DNA of 64,000 nt, from positions 1-64,000 of the forward strand of contig RHPI01003244.1 in NCBI GenBank assembly GCA_009103225.1, given 5' to 3'. The notes below the pieces were generated by a model. It was not told where the DNA came from. It worked only from the letters and a program-made list of their open reading frames with translations, and did not search any database. The translations under genes were made by a program, and so were the position numbers. Positions 47,646-61,892 of this stretch are shown piece after piece. Source of the stretch: Chlorokybus atmophyticus (taxonomy: Eukaryota > Streptophyta > Chlorokybophyceae > Chlorokybales > Chlorokybaceae). How positions within the stretch are numbered: the stretch's first letter is position 1; every line of letters starts with the position of its first letter.

Positions 47646-50600
47646 TCATACTTGCTCTACAAACAGAAAGTGAACAGTGTGCAACGCTATGACTGAGCTA
47701 CGCAAAAGTGTCGCCACAAAAATGTTTAACTGCCTGACTTGGACTCGTTGACTCTTATAGGGTAGGACCATCGCTGTCAATAGGTGCACAAAGAATGCGA
47801 AGCTCCCGGTCTTGGCATCAACATTAGCGAGATACGTAGGCGTATCCACAGCAAAGCTCTGGGAGAGGATATCAACAGGACCCAGCTTGGGGATGTTGTT
47901 GAAGAAGTTTGTCGGCGGAGCTGCGCCGGTAAAGAATGACAGGAAGCTAAACTGCTCGGAATAAGCGATGGGTGAATACGGGTAAGACGGCGGGACCATC
48001 ACAAGCTCGCCGACCACTTCGACGTGCGTGCCATCGCTAATGACTGTGCCGTTGGGGAAGGAAGCAAGCGTGTTGCTGTTGCCTTTGACACCATAGTTAA
48101 CTTTCAAACGTGTCAGCGTGGTAGTGGTTAACGATGCCAGAGCCTGCAATGCATCATACTGTTCAGCATTAAGGGTTTACCTCAACCCTATTGAGACAAC
48201 AAGTTGACAGTGTACGACAACTTACTGGGTCCATGGCGGGGAACAGGGCAGAGAGACCAACTTCAGCAAGCTCTGGGAAGCTAAACACTGGGCAGTTGTG
48301 AGAGATAGCGAATGACAGATGGGCGAGTGCAATCTTATCGTTGGTGTGCAGTATATAATCTCCCTCAACACCACCGTCCAGAGCAGTGCCCTTCAACTCA
48401 GGCGGTAGCGGGTATTTTGCGCAGATTGCAGGATTGGTCTTGACGATGCCGAAAGCACTAAGCCTGGGCAGAAAGGCGTCCAACTGACACATGCAGGCAC
48501 ACCATGGCAAGCTGTCGCACTATCAACTACTGGGTCTCACTTGGCACGAGAGACAGTTCAAGATTGCTCACCTGCGTCTTGGTGATGTTCTGCTCAGCGG
48601 CAGCAATGAAGGGATCATACTCGTTGCTGACCCACGCGCCGCCGGTGAGTCCTCAACCCCACTCCAGGGCCTCTCCGAGCCTGAGAACCTTGTGAAAAGC
48701 TGTCAGCTTCACCGGCGTGCCGCTGGTGGCGTAGATGAAGAAGGGCCAGCCCAGGGGCACCGATAAGAAGTATTGCTTGCGGAGGGATGTTGTGTTGGAC
48801 AACAGGGGCATGAACGGGTTGGCGCCATTCGCCATGCCAATGAAAGCAGACCCTGCATGCACACAAATGAAACAATGAGGTAAACTGTAGACTTTATGAC
48901 GCATGCAATGTGGGGCTTACCCTCTTGCATGAAGATGTAGGAAGCAGCATTTGCCAGATATTGGGCCAAACAATCCGCACTCTTCAATGGTAATAACTGA
49001 GAAGGCAATTCTTTGCTCCTGGAAAAGTCGGATACCATCGGCGCTAAAAATCTTGCCAGCAGGAAAGACATGAGCCGGGGGCTGATCCTCCATTATCAGA
49101 GAGATGTGGGTCTTCAGGAGGTTGACACCCTCGGCCAAGGCCACCTTCACGCTTCTGGGCTTCACGAACGCCCTGCCACCATCATAGGCTAGTGCCGCGA
49201 GTCTGGAGTCGAATTTTGTGCTGAAGTGGAAGGCGTCAAACCAGGCATGGGCTCTAGCAGTGGTGCGAAGATGATGGTTGGGCTTCCCACTCTTGGTCTG
49301 GGCACAGGTGTTGCTCTGGAACAGTTTGCCAGACCCGCAGCAGGCACCTGGGAAAGTGAAGTCTGCACACAGACAACGACAACGATGAGGACGGATACCA
49401 GCACTACCAACAACAAGCCCATAAGAGGTGTGCACATGCTGAGCGGGCTTACGAAATTTCTCAGCGGCTTCAGTGATACTGTAGACATCCAGATAGACAA
49501 TGTTGAGAGTGGACTTGGTGCGTCTCAGATGGCGGATGGCTGCATTGATGGCTTTGTTGGTTTCGGTCACAGCGGCATTGATAGCTGGAGGAGCAGAGTA
49601 ACGTTGATAAGCGGAGGTCTCAATGAGGTACGACGCGAACAACATGCATGTTCAGTGAACATTGTTCAAGCACAACACATAAGTGCACGGCAACCAACCT
49701 GCATCGTTGGTCACTTGTCCGCCGGAAACAGTGACTGCAGCGGGAGAACAGCCAACGGCAGGAAGGCCAGCAATGACAAAGCTGCGAGCACCAGTGTTGA
49801 AGAGATCAAGGACAGTGCTCGTGAGAGTTGACCTCACAACCGAGGCATAGCTCTCAGGCACAATTAGTACATGACCTTACGAAATAACAATCCCAATGCA
49901 ACCTTGATGCAACTGCATGTATAGCAAACCTTGGCGCCAGCAGGCTGCGTGAGTCCGTTGGTAGCGGCCACAAACTCATCACTGCCAGACCAAATGACAC
50001 ACAGCGCCCTCGACACCAGAGTGGGATAGATGTAGCCTCCGCCAATAAGGGACTGAAACTGGCTGACCTGGCTCTTCAACCCATTTGTCACACCGAATGG
50101 TAAAATTGCGGCAATGTAGCAACTGCCAATGGTGCCGAAGCTGACGCCATTGCAGAAATCCTTGAAGGTGGATCCAGCCTTGGGACCCTTGCCGTAAGCC
50201 TTGAGAGCGCCAGTTCCAAGCCTTTCAGCTGGAGGCACCAATGCACACATGTTTAACACAACGTGCATAGTGCATAGGGTATAACAGAGGGGCCACAAGC
50301 AAACAAGCAGACACACAACAACCAAAGCAATATAGACCACCACAAGGCACATACAACTAGCTAGCTATGGGGCTGGACCTATGTGCATGCAAGGCAGGCA
50401 GTGAGGCAGGCAGTAGGCAGGCAGTAGCAGCTATAATGGCCCTGCCAAACTACCTGCACAAGGTAGGAGCATGTGCTGATGATGGTGACATTGTACATGA
50501 CACAAGTGATTCACCCAGCAGCTCCGGAAAGACTGGGCCGTTGGAGAATCGACCCTTAATGTAGGGGCCAAAGGCTGGTTGGAAGCAGGTGTCATCCACG

Positions 50601-50876
50601 CAGCTGGACTGACCGACAATGGCTGCAACGCTGCCAATGTCCACGGCAGAATCACCAAAGGCAAAGACAGGAGTGGAGGGTGGGAGGGGAACCTGAGAGG
50701 ATGAAGCTTGGTCTTAAAAATAAGTGAACATGATATGTTCACTTACTTACTTCAGCAGTCACACCCTTTGCATGCACCAGAAACAGCATGAGTAGACTAT
50801 GGAACATACTCACTGACTCCTCAGTAGCGCATGCCACCAGGGTTACGCCCACGAAGGCAACGAGGGCAAGTCTCAT
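47646..50876 (-). CDS. GDSL esterase/lipase-like protein with long C-terminal extension; in-frame TGA
   Basis: Ten exons on minus: 50876-50814, 50692-50515, 50228-49930, 49852-49700, 49618-49453, 49362-49129, 49043-48921, 48852-48572, 48483-48226, 48143-47646 (about 750 codons). It begins with a signal peptide (MRLALVAFVGVTLVACA). GDSL blocks: FAFGDSAVDIG (nucleophile Ser), GRFSNGPVFPELLAERLG, NGVSFGTIGS, VIWSGSDEF, and WFDAFHFST (Asp/His of the triad). A secreted lipid or ester hydrolase is likely. From about residue 350 onward nothing resembles known GDSL proteins. A TGA at 48653-48655 (WG*GLTGG, about codon 472) interrupts exon 8, so the gene may end there, be a pseudogene, or carry an assembly error. 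Intron 4 fits only with a GC donor. Confidence 0.75.
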
Positions 50877-52901
<2,025 letters not shown>

Positions 52902-55900
52902 TCAAAATCCTCGAGATCCATGGTGTATCAGGCTGCTCTGGTGGTGCATGACTGCCGGATCGATGTCATCTTGAGGGATGACATCGCGTCCCGTGCGCTT
53001 GGACTTGCCATTGAAAGCATGCTGCCAGTGGGACGCACCAGCATGTTGCTCATGGACCTGCAGGTAGCCAACCAATCAGCCGTGCTCAGCTTACAAAGTT
53101 GCAAACACCCTTATATTGCTCGTTGTGCTGTACATGCATTGAAATTGGGAACATAAGAAGGTTGCAACTTCACAGAGCATACAGACTGGCAGTGGTTGCT
53201 TGAATGTGATGGCGACTGTAGATGGCCTCTGCCGTGCATGTCCAGCAACAGAGTGCGCATGCAGACATGCCCTGAGTCAGCATGTGTGATGTAGCACCCC
53301 GTACACACTGACCTTTGGGCCCCCGCTGAAGGTGCGAGGCAGTAAACCTTCAATGTCAGCTCCAACACCAGCCGGCAGATCAACAAGTGCTGAGTTGAAG
53401 TGTGATGCTGGGGCAGAGCGCGATTGATGGGGGTCGTTCCCTCTCCAGTGGTCGCCTTCATCATCGTGGAAGCGCCTGCCACCCCAAACAAGTGTTAACT
53501 GCAATGTGGGAAAGACATGCTACACTACCAATAGCCTTGCTCGCACAGTTTTCTTGCTTGTGTAGGCGTGAACTCCTTTTCCTGCTCAACCCGTTTCAAC
53601 GGGTCTTCACGACCCTGTTCCTTCAGCACCTGTTGGCACAGTTGACCATGAATGTGCGTGCTAAGCCCTCCCACGATTGTGGCGTCTGGTTTTGTGAAAA
53701 GTGAGTTTTGTTGCTGTGTATGCGTGCTCACCTCTTCACGTGGCCTCGCAGCACCGAACACTGAAGAAGGCCGCACGCTGTTGCAAACAAAGTGTATATT
53801 GTGCATGTGGGAACAGACACAACAGACAAGCTCTGGTGCGTGCTGTACAGCTCGAAAATGGTTGTGTGCCATCCAAGCTAACATGCAGCAGTACCCGCTG
53901 GCCGTGGTCACTTCTGTCTTGGGTGTCGTCCGCGGCTTCAGGTTCAGCTTCGGGCGTTCCTTGGAAGGAGAAGCCTGTTTGCACAACACAGTCAGCATGT
54001 GGCATTGCACACAAGCCTAGGTACCACCCATTAATGACTATTGGCTCATCACCTACCTCCTTAGCGGTGTCCAAACCCAGCTGCTGCGACCGCGGTGTCC
54101 AGGCTGGATGCTCAGAGGGACTCTGCTCTCTTTGCTCGTTGAAGAACCGCACAGCATTCTCCGTGGCAGGCTGCGAGGCATAATGACTGGCGCTCGTAGC
54201 TGAGGACCAACTGTGCGGGCTGGGCTCTTGGCGCCACTGCTTGCTTGGAGTTGAAGCACCGGGAATATCAATAAGCGCAGATTGGAAGCGACCGGGAGGC
54301 CCACCTGAGAAGCGCAATGTTCAGTACAAGACTGTTCAATGACGTGTCTCAAGTTTAGCGCGTAACACAAGCATGGGATACCAACCAGGCATGGATGTAT
54401 ATGAGAGCGACTGGTCGGCTGGCAGTGGATGTCCGGGGCTTGAAGGGAGCTTCACACGAGTGAGCCTGCTCGCCATCTGGTTGACACCATTGCCGTGTCC
54501 TTGTGCATCACCAGGATGCCTGTGCAAGAGCTCAGTTGCGAACTGGTTGCAAAACCAGAGACAATGCCTGTGTCCTCGTGGAGCGTAAGGGCACACATTT
54601 GTCAAGGATTTACAACATGCAAGATACAGATATAAGACTTGCTGCAAGGCACACATCATCTCATGTGTAAGTACCCTTGTGTGTAAACACGCTGCAGTAC
54701 ATCTTGGGGCTCAGCACCATGCAATGCTATATCGGCGGACGAGATGTGGTGAGGGTAGCTGTGATGGTCATTGGTAGCCATCCGGTCTAAGTCTTCTCTA
54801 GGGTAGTCTCCTATCAGCTTGCTGTAGAGAGAGTGGTGTCAGCGCACCAATTAATACTGTACTCAACAGCACACTAGCCCGTGTCAGTGCACAACCACAC
54901 GCATTCATTCATTGTCACCTTTTAAACTCGGGGGCGATTGCATTTGTAGACCACCCCGCAACAGCACCCGATTTGCTATAACTACTTGCTGGATCCATTA
55001 TGCCCCTATCAGAGCGGGCTGCGTATTCATGAGGGTAAGCACCATACGACGTGCCGGCAGGAGGGCCTGCTGCAGCACCCTTCCATGGCGGGTTTGTTGC
55101 GGGCGAGCGACTGGCGAGTGCACCATTGTGAGGGGATGATGCATACGAGTCGCGAGGCGCCGAAGGTGCAGCCACGGAGGCGGCTTTGGAATAAGTTGGT
55201 GCAGGCCATGGTTGGGGTTCTGCCAACCGCCCTTGACCTTCCACGCCATACTCCCGAGGCGGTGGCATGTGTACGGGCTGATGATGCGCGTAGCTGCTGT
55301 ACTGCGAGCTGGTTGAGCCGCTGCCAGGCCGCCGCTCGTCCTCATCGTAGTGGCCTCTGCTAGTTATAGGCGAGTCGCGGAAGTTGTTGTTGTTGAGAGG
55401 TGAGCCGACGAAGGAACCAGGCTGCCCATTGTAGCCTCCATAGCTGCCGTGTTGCTTCGACTGCCGGTATGCGTAGCTGAAGTTGGGGTCTGCCGAACTG
55501 TGAAACAGAAGCAAAACAGAAGCAAAACATACTCAGCACTAGATACAGCGCAGCGGCATCCCAACAGACTGCTACGAGCTACTTGGACGTTGTTGTTTGT
55601 CGGTCTCAAAGCAGGAGCAGGAGAGACAATGATGGACGTGTTCGACACAACATTCCATCTCGAGCACTAGCCCTGTCAAGTGACTCGTAACTTTGCTCAA
55701 CTTGAACCTTAACGACGGAGCCGCATGAACAACTGCTACACTCATCTCCACTTCTACTCCATGAAGCGGCTAAAATGTGCAACACACGTGGGCTAACTCT
55801 ATATACAAGTGGCCATGCTCTGTGAGACCATCACCAAACGAGCCATGGACGAGTTGACACTGAGTTGAGCTTTGCAGTGGTATCACGCCAACCAAACGAC

Positions 55901-56278
55901 AGCATGCTTGGGCCAACTAACATGGTGGTTACTGCAGATGAATGCCGGTAGAAGCAATTGACGACACATACGCGATGATCCGGCATTGTTGGGCATTGCG
56001 TTGTTGTCCAAACAGTCCGAGGCGGCAGACAGGGCGGAGACCTAACCAATGATGTGCTGCACAAGTTGTAATACCCATCGCCGATACCCATTGCAAAACG
56101 CAATGCATTAAACAGGTTGGCATTGTAACGCATCACAGCAAGTCGTCCAACACACAAATGAACAAACGAGCAAACGAATAACATCCGACCTGCCGGGCTT
56201 GGAGGGCAGGCCCAGCTCCGTTTTTATGCTGCCGCCGTGGAAGTCCTTGAGGGACATGGCCTTCTTTTTTGCCGACAT
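52902..56278 (-). CDS. eIF4B-like (SLKDFHGGSI N-terminus) translation-factor-related protein
   Basis: Ten exons join in phase: 56278-56190, 55497-54919, 54821-54675, 54519-54386, 54304-54057, 53974-53895, 53777-53732, 53629-53529, 53475-53313, 53057-52902 (580 aa, TGA). It starts MSAKKKAMSLKDFHGGSI, a start seen in a conserved green-plant family annotated as initiation-factor-related. A long disordered Ser/Pro/Gly/Tyr region with YDEDERRPG follows. Residues about 400-480 contain ERPKLNLKPRT and SVFGAARPREEVLKEQG, the RPxLxLxPR and FGxAxPRExVL motifs typical of eIF4B-type proteins. No RRM is seen. Likely cytosolic, aiding 48S assembly by stimulating eIF4A; function is inferred from motifs. It shares a 406-bp divergent promoter region with the RPA49-like gene. 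Confidence 0.8.
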
Positions 56279-56684
56279 GTTGTCCACAGCGCCTATGACT
56301 ATGACTCACCCACCCACCCCCACCGCCGCAGCAACACCGCCGCCTCGTGCTGCCGCCTGGGGTGCCACTCAATCAATGCCGCAGTGCCCAACAAACTTTT
56401 TGTGCTTCTGCTTTCTGATGGTGGAGAAACCCTAACTCAGTCAGACTAACAGAGACGCGATTGATGCACGCTGCTGAATCAGTGAAGTGAACGTCAAGGG
56501 AGGAGTGATCCAGGAGCAGGTGCTTACGTCTCTGTGTGAACTATTTCGTCAGTCAATCTGGCCACGGATTCCTGGTTGCTTAAGCGGCGGCGGCGGCGGC
56601 GGCGTTGGGGTCGTCGTGGTCATTGTCGTGACTGCTGCGGGGGCGTATTCCAACTGAGAGCAACAGTTGGAGGTGCCGCCAGCT
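56279..56684. promoter_or_regulatory. Divergent promoter region, eIF4B-like / RPA49-like
   Basis: The 406 bp separate the two start codons. It contains a (GCC/GGC)n stretch (56583-56604) and CACCCACCC runs (about 56307-56318). No TATA box is evident. A shared bidirectional promoter for two protein-synthesis genes is inference. Confidence 0.5.
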
Positions 56685-59361
56685 ATGCTCGCTGTGCAGA
56701 ACGGTGAGAGGTCCATGCAGCTAGTGGACGCTGCCTCCCCGCCGCCTCGGAAGAGGCTGAAGGTCACGGTGGATACTGAGGCACAGGGTGCCGGAGCCTT
56801 TGTGGTTCACTTTCCCTCAGGCAAGTGTGCTTGGTGTTTTCTTTTCTTCATCGCCGTTGTAAGATGATTTACTCTTGACAGAATCTTACCATGCACGCAA
56901 TACGCAATTTGAAGCGATTGCATGCACAGCCCGTCCATGACATGCTCAGACAAGTGCATCCGCCCGGTGCAACCTTCCTTCTCACAGCATGAGCACACAT
57001 TCGCCGAGGATGTATGCACCGGCGTGCGCAAGCTCGAACACTGTGACTTTGTGACTGTCATTGCAAGCAGACTGACTTGTCTTCACTGTCTTTCTTTATC
57101 TCTCTCCAGGGACTGATCCTTCTCGTCAGGACTTGCGCTACGAGGTCTACCAGGGCACTGGTCCCAAGTCTTGGCACCGCATCGTGGTGGCTCGCGGCAG
57201 GGACGTCGATTACATCGCGCGCAACTTCGGCCGTCACGACGACAGTCGAGGGAGCAACGCCGAAGCGTGCCAGTACGCGGTCGGGGTGTACGACCCAGCC
57301 ACAGGTGCAATCACGGTGCGACGAGGGATTGAGAGAGAGAGTCTGGTGCATGCGCATGGATGATGATGGTGAAGTGTGCGTGCGAGCATTGGTCCACAAT
57401 GCAGATCTGCCCTCAACACACGCACGTGCGTGAAGCAAGCAATGTATGCGCACATGTGCACAAGTATGTTGTTTGTGCTTGGTACACCGATGGGCGCTGA
57501 CACCCACGTGTGCGCATGCATGCGTGCGTGCACACACACATGCACACGCGCACACGCATGCGCACACATACATGCGCACACGTACATGCGAACAGAGTAG
57601 AGCACGCCAACACCGTGATTGCGCTGCAGGTGACGCCGGTGGAGACTGGGAAGGTGCTGCGCATGGGCGCGCGAGTGCACGGCGAAGACTACCTGGATTT
57701 CCATGACGTGGAAGCAGACGTGCGGACCGCGGACGAGTCCAAAGAGGCCCGGCAGACGGCTTACAGGCAGCTCACCACCGCGTTCGGTAACAAGCGGTCC
57801 AAAAAAGCGGCGGAGAAGCGCGAACGCGCACAGGCAAGCCGATGTGACATTGCCTTGTGAACTGACACATGAGTGCACATACCACAAGTATACATACACT
57901 GTGCACACCGACAACTTGTGCATACACTTTGAAATTTACACAGAACCGTGTACGTGCTTCATACTCAATTGTACCTATCGTTCAAATGCCTGTGGTGTGT
58001 GCGCGCGCATGTACGAATGAGAACACACCGTAGGCACTCATGACCGATGCATATAATCGCGCATGTCAATGTTTTCTAACTCAACCATTCCAACAGGTTG
58101 ACACAAATGCATTCTCTGCCGCTACTGCTGTCGGGGCGATGCTGACTACAGCGGCAGAGACTCAGCTGACCGCCGCGCAAGTCGAGGCTCTCACGTCAGG
58201 CAACCGCAACATCCCTCCTTGCGACCCTGAAGCCGCTAGAGTGGAAGAAGTCTACCCGTTGGACAAGCTCATGACCAGCTCTGAAATCAAAGAACTACCA
58301 GCCAAAGACCTACTCAAGGTGAGTAAAGCTGCGGGTCTTATTGTGCGTGCGCGTGCGCGCGCGCGTGTGCGTGTGTGTTTTATAGTCACATTGATTTGTG
58401 TTGAAGGCTGCGAAGAAGCCAACGGAGGCAGAAAGGTTGCGGCAAGAAGGGGCGTACCCGAAACTGGTGCTGGACAACCTCGGGCGGCTATGTATTACGA
58501 ATGACAAGCAGGGCAACGAGCGCCGAGCTCAGTGCTTGGCTTACTTGACTGCCCTGTTGAAGCTACAATCTTTGCCGGCGGTGCTGAAAGGGGACTTGTC
58601 ACAGATTTCCAGAACATCAGGCATCCCTCAAGGTGAGCTGATCTTAACATATATAATGTTGCTGTGTGGCGACAAGCCAACTAACGGTTCTGTTATTGTA
58701 CATAGGGCTGCTACCGCATGTGTTGAGCAAGTTTGCGGAGAACCAAGCCGAGGGCGGGTCGGCGACGGCGATGTGGGTGCGCCCGAAGCGGCTAGTGGAC
58801 TTGCTTGTTGGCTACATCATCGTGCTTCTGTTGCACGTGCAGGGCTTTGAGGTGGACTCTGTTGTGCTTGGGGAGCAGCTCAAGATGCTACAAGCGCAGG
58901 TATCAGTTGTGGCACAAAAGGGAGTGCACATGGCCATTCCCTGCGCGCGCGCGTGTTCCCCCCCCNNNNNNNNNNNNNNNNNNNNNNNNNNNNNNNNNNN
59001 NNNNNNNNNNNNNNNNNNNNNNNNNNNNNNNNNNNNNNNNNNNNNNNNNNNNNNNNNNNNNNNNNNNNNNNNNNNNNNNNNNNNNNNNNNNNNNNNNNNN
59101 NNNNNNNNNNNNNNNNNNNNNNNNNNNNNNNNNNNNNNNNNNNNNNNNNNNNNNNNNNNNNNNNNNNNNNNNNNNNNNNNNNNNNNNNNNNNNNNNNNNN
59201 NNNNNNNNNNNNNNNNNNNNNNNNNNNNNNNNNNNNNNNNNNNNNNNNNNNNNNNNNNNNNNNNNNNNNNNNNNNNNNNNNNNNNNNNNNNNNNNNNNNN
59301 NNNNNNNNNNNNNNNNNNNNNNNNNNNNNNNNNNNNNNNNNNNNNNNNNNNNNNNNNNNNN

Positions 59362-59412
<51 letters not shown>

Positions 59413-59654
59413 AGTGTGAGTGTGATTGTGATTGTGATTGTGATTGTGATTGTGATTTGCATTGTGCATAGTGTTGGGTCGCCAGCTGGTTGATGGGACC
59501 CTGTTTGCAGGTTGTACACTACGCCAAGGAGCTCGGGTGCAAGGCAAAGCGCATTGCGGGTTCGGCTAAGGAGGGGCGGCAGGCCCGGTATGTCATCTCT
59601 TTAACTGTCCCGCCGTCATTTCCCAAGGGGCCACGAATGCAAAGAAAGCGCTAA
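56685..59654 (+). CDS. RPA49: RNA polymerase I subunit A49-like protein
   Basis: Seven exons: 56685-56820, 57110-57315, 57630-57833, 58097-58318, 58407-58632, 58706-58899, 59511-59654 (443 aa, TAA). It matches the A49 layout. The N-terminal dimerisation (TFIIF-like) half has FVVHFPSG, YEVYQGTGPKSWHRIVVARG and YAVGVYDPATG. The linker has TTAFGNKRSKKAAEKRERAQ. The C-terminal tandem winged-helix half has EVYPLDKLMTSSEIKEL, RLCITNDKQGNERRAQCLAY and ending LTVPPSFPKGPRMQRKR. Role: nucleolar Pol I initiation and elongation with A34.5. Introns 1 and 3 use GC donors (56821, 57834). Intron 6 contains an N gap and microsatellites. The call rests on remembered family pattern. Confidence 0.8.
58966..59361. 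other. Assembly gap (396 N) inside RPA49 intron 6
   Basis: N run followed by (TC)n to 59407 and (GTGATT)n-like repeats to about 59457. No exon is expected inside, because exons 6 and 7 join in phase 0. Confidence 1.
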
Positions 59655-60162
59655 GCCGCGTCACACCGCGTGACACAGCCTGCGTGCACACAGTCTGCAC
59701 GCATTGGCTAATACACGCGCACTGCAGCTGCTAGTATACATATTTGCCAGTGCATGTGTATCAGCCATTGGTTGTTGTGTGCTTGATGGCTATGCGCGGC
59801 CTTAGGGGCAGCCGCTTTCTGTATTGTCAGGCAGTAGTTGTTGCCACTTCCCTTCCTAGGTACTGTGCCTGCTGGCATTGGCACTTTTGCATGCATGGCT
59901 GTGGGTCAATGGTGCGATGATGCGGTTGGAAGCCGCCAGTCCATAATGGCGGATTGCCGTTAACACCAGGTCGCCAGTGTGAACCTTACATTTGGTTACG
60001 TGTTGAGTTTGTGTGCTTGTCATGCATGTATGTGTCGTGCGTGTTCCAACCCCGCATTGCATACTTTGTGAGCTGCTTGACAACCATTGGTATCGACGAC
60101 TAGTGCAATAATGCAATTCCAACCAGAAATGTGTGCATGCTACAGTCTCGCTCTCTTACTAC
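59655..60162. other. Convergent intergenic region, RPA49 / HINT 3' ends
   Basis: About 510 bp between two converging stop codons. TG-rich, no motif recognised beyond short TGTG runs. Confidence 0.5.
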
Positions 60163-61264
60163 TCAGCTGAGCTGTTTTACAATGCTGTCCTTGATCTGGT
60201 CCGCGTCTCCCGGCTGCAGCTTGCTCGCATTGCCGCGCCCGAGCTTAACCAGACCTGTTGATTGTGGTCAGGGGACAGTTAGTCCTACCGAAATGCTGAA
60301 TGCTAAGCTGTAGGCCAATCACAAGCACAAGTGCATCTCACCGTCGCCTTCGAAACGCGGGATAAGATGGAAGTGAACATGGAACACCACTTGCCCAGCT
60401 GCAGCGCCGTTGTTCTGCACATGCAAAACGATATTGGTAAGCTTACACGCCATGAGACTTTTCAGCATGAACGAGGCAGTCGGTGAAGGGGGTTGTGTGG
60501 ATGAGAGTAAATACTTCACTTGCCTGCACGACGTTGACGCCATCCGCGCCTGTCGCAGACTGCACCGCAGAAGCCAGCTTCGGCAGCTCCCGGCAGACAT
60601 TGGCGATCACGTCGGCGGGTGCATCGCTCATGTCAGCAAACTGTTTTCGCACAATGCACAACACCATACGCCCGGCATCAGTGCCGATGCTGGTCTATTA
60701 TTGCGTTTCTTTCTCGCATAGTCCACAAGTTGGTTGGTGAGAATGCCCTCACCGCCCGCTAGCGCAACCAACTCTCAGGTCAAATCCCCCTCGCTACCTC
60801 TCTCTCACGCCCACTTGGACACACCCCTCCTAAGTGGCCTCGGCACGGGCCTCACCCATAACTCACACCCATGTTTGATGCATAAGCGATCACATCTCTT
60901 GCATGTGTACTGGGTAGGCAGCTACGTATACATGATTGTGTTGCATGGAACAGCTACATCTGAAACCAGACTGCGCGCTTACGTGTTGTTTTGGTACGAG
61001 TAGTGCGTGTCCTTTGGTCATGGGGAAGGCGTCCAGGAAGGCGAGCGCGTGCTCCGTCTCAAGCAGCTTGTGAGACGGCAGCTGACCGCCGACGATCTGC
61101 GCATGCACACACATACGCATTGCAACGTGGTGTGATACGAACTTGTGTACACGCCCAGTGACTGAGAGAGAGCGCACACACGCAAAAAAAGACTAATACT
61201 AGTCACGTATCAACTAGACTCATACCTTGCAGAAGATGCAGTTGTCGCTGGCCGAAGACGCCAT
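60163..61264 (-). CDS. HINT-type histidine triad (HIT) nucleotide hydrolase
   Basis: Five exons, 61264-61226, 61096-60983, 60640-60524, 60414-60342 and 60254-60163, give 144 aa ending TGA. It has the HIT layout: CIFCKIVGGQLPSHKLLE, then ALAFLDAFPMTKGHALLVPK, an amphipathic helix region (DVIANVCRELPKLASAV), and the catalytic triad H102-V-H104-F-H106-LIP, with H104 the expected nucleophile. The enzyme hydrolyses AMP-linked substrates such as adenosine phosphoramidates in the cytosol or nucleus. Length suits HINT. Intron 3 begins with GC (GTGCAG|GCAAGT). The CxxC near the N-terminus is common in this group. The tail GLVKLGRGNASKLQ is longer than in animal HINT1. Confidence 0.92.
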
Positions 61265-61892
61265 GATCACAACTCTGCGGTAGCTGCTTGAGAAAGCTTT
61301 GGTGCGGTGGGAAGCGCTAAACGGCTGCTGTGACTGCGGGCGCAGCCTCAGCAAGCCTCCGCTGCTAGACAGAAGATTTGTTTGTTGAGCTCAGCTGACA
61401 TTACAAACAGAATGGACAAGCAACCATCATGATCAGCATGCCGCAGAAAAAGAGGCAACCAGCATCCCCCTCGCAGTAAGTGCGTATAAAGGCGAAAGCA
61501 GCATGACAGGCATGGCTGCTGATTGTGGTAAGCGCACATACACGTACGCGATTCAGCACTTGCTCGCATTTGAGTAAGAGCTTTATCTGCCCAGCCAGCA
61601 TGCATGCATGTGCCAGGTGTACCTGGCAGCGGCGGCGCCCACTCCGCCACGGACGCCCACGACGCCAATGGCGCCCACGCGCAGCATCCGCCACCGCCGC
61701 CTCCCCACAGCGTTGCCGCCGGCCAGCACTACATTGTGTGCGTTTGTTCCGGCCGGTTCATGGGCGGCGGCGGCGATGGCGTTGCGGTGTTGACAACGAG
61801 AGGCGCCGCTGAAGCTCCTGGCAGGCCTGACCCGGCCTGGTCTGGCCTGGTCCGGGCCTGACGAGAGCCTGGTGTGACAGCGGTTCAACGCC
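61265..61892. promoter_or_regulatory. Divergent promoter region, HINT / SEC11
   Basis: The 628 bp between opposing ATGs are GC-rich toward SEC11 (61620-61870), with GGCCTGGTCTGGCC-like repeats just before the SEC11 start. Open frames here are by-products of GC content. Shared control is inference. Confidence 0.45.

Noticed and set aside
48653-48655. A nuclear code change in which UGA or UAG is sense
   Set aside because: UGA is the natural terminator of the HINT, SEC11 and eIF4B-like genes. The isolated internal stops in retroelements and the GDSL gene do not share one codon or residue.
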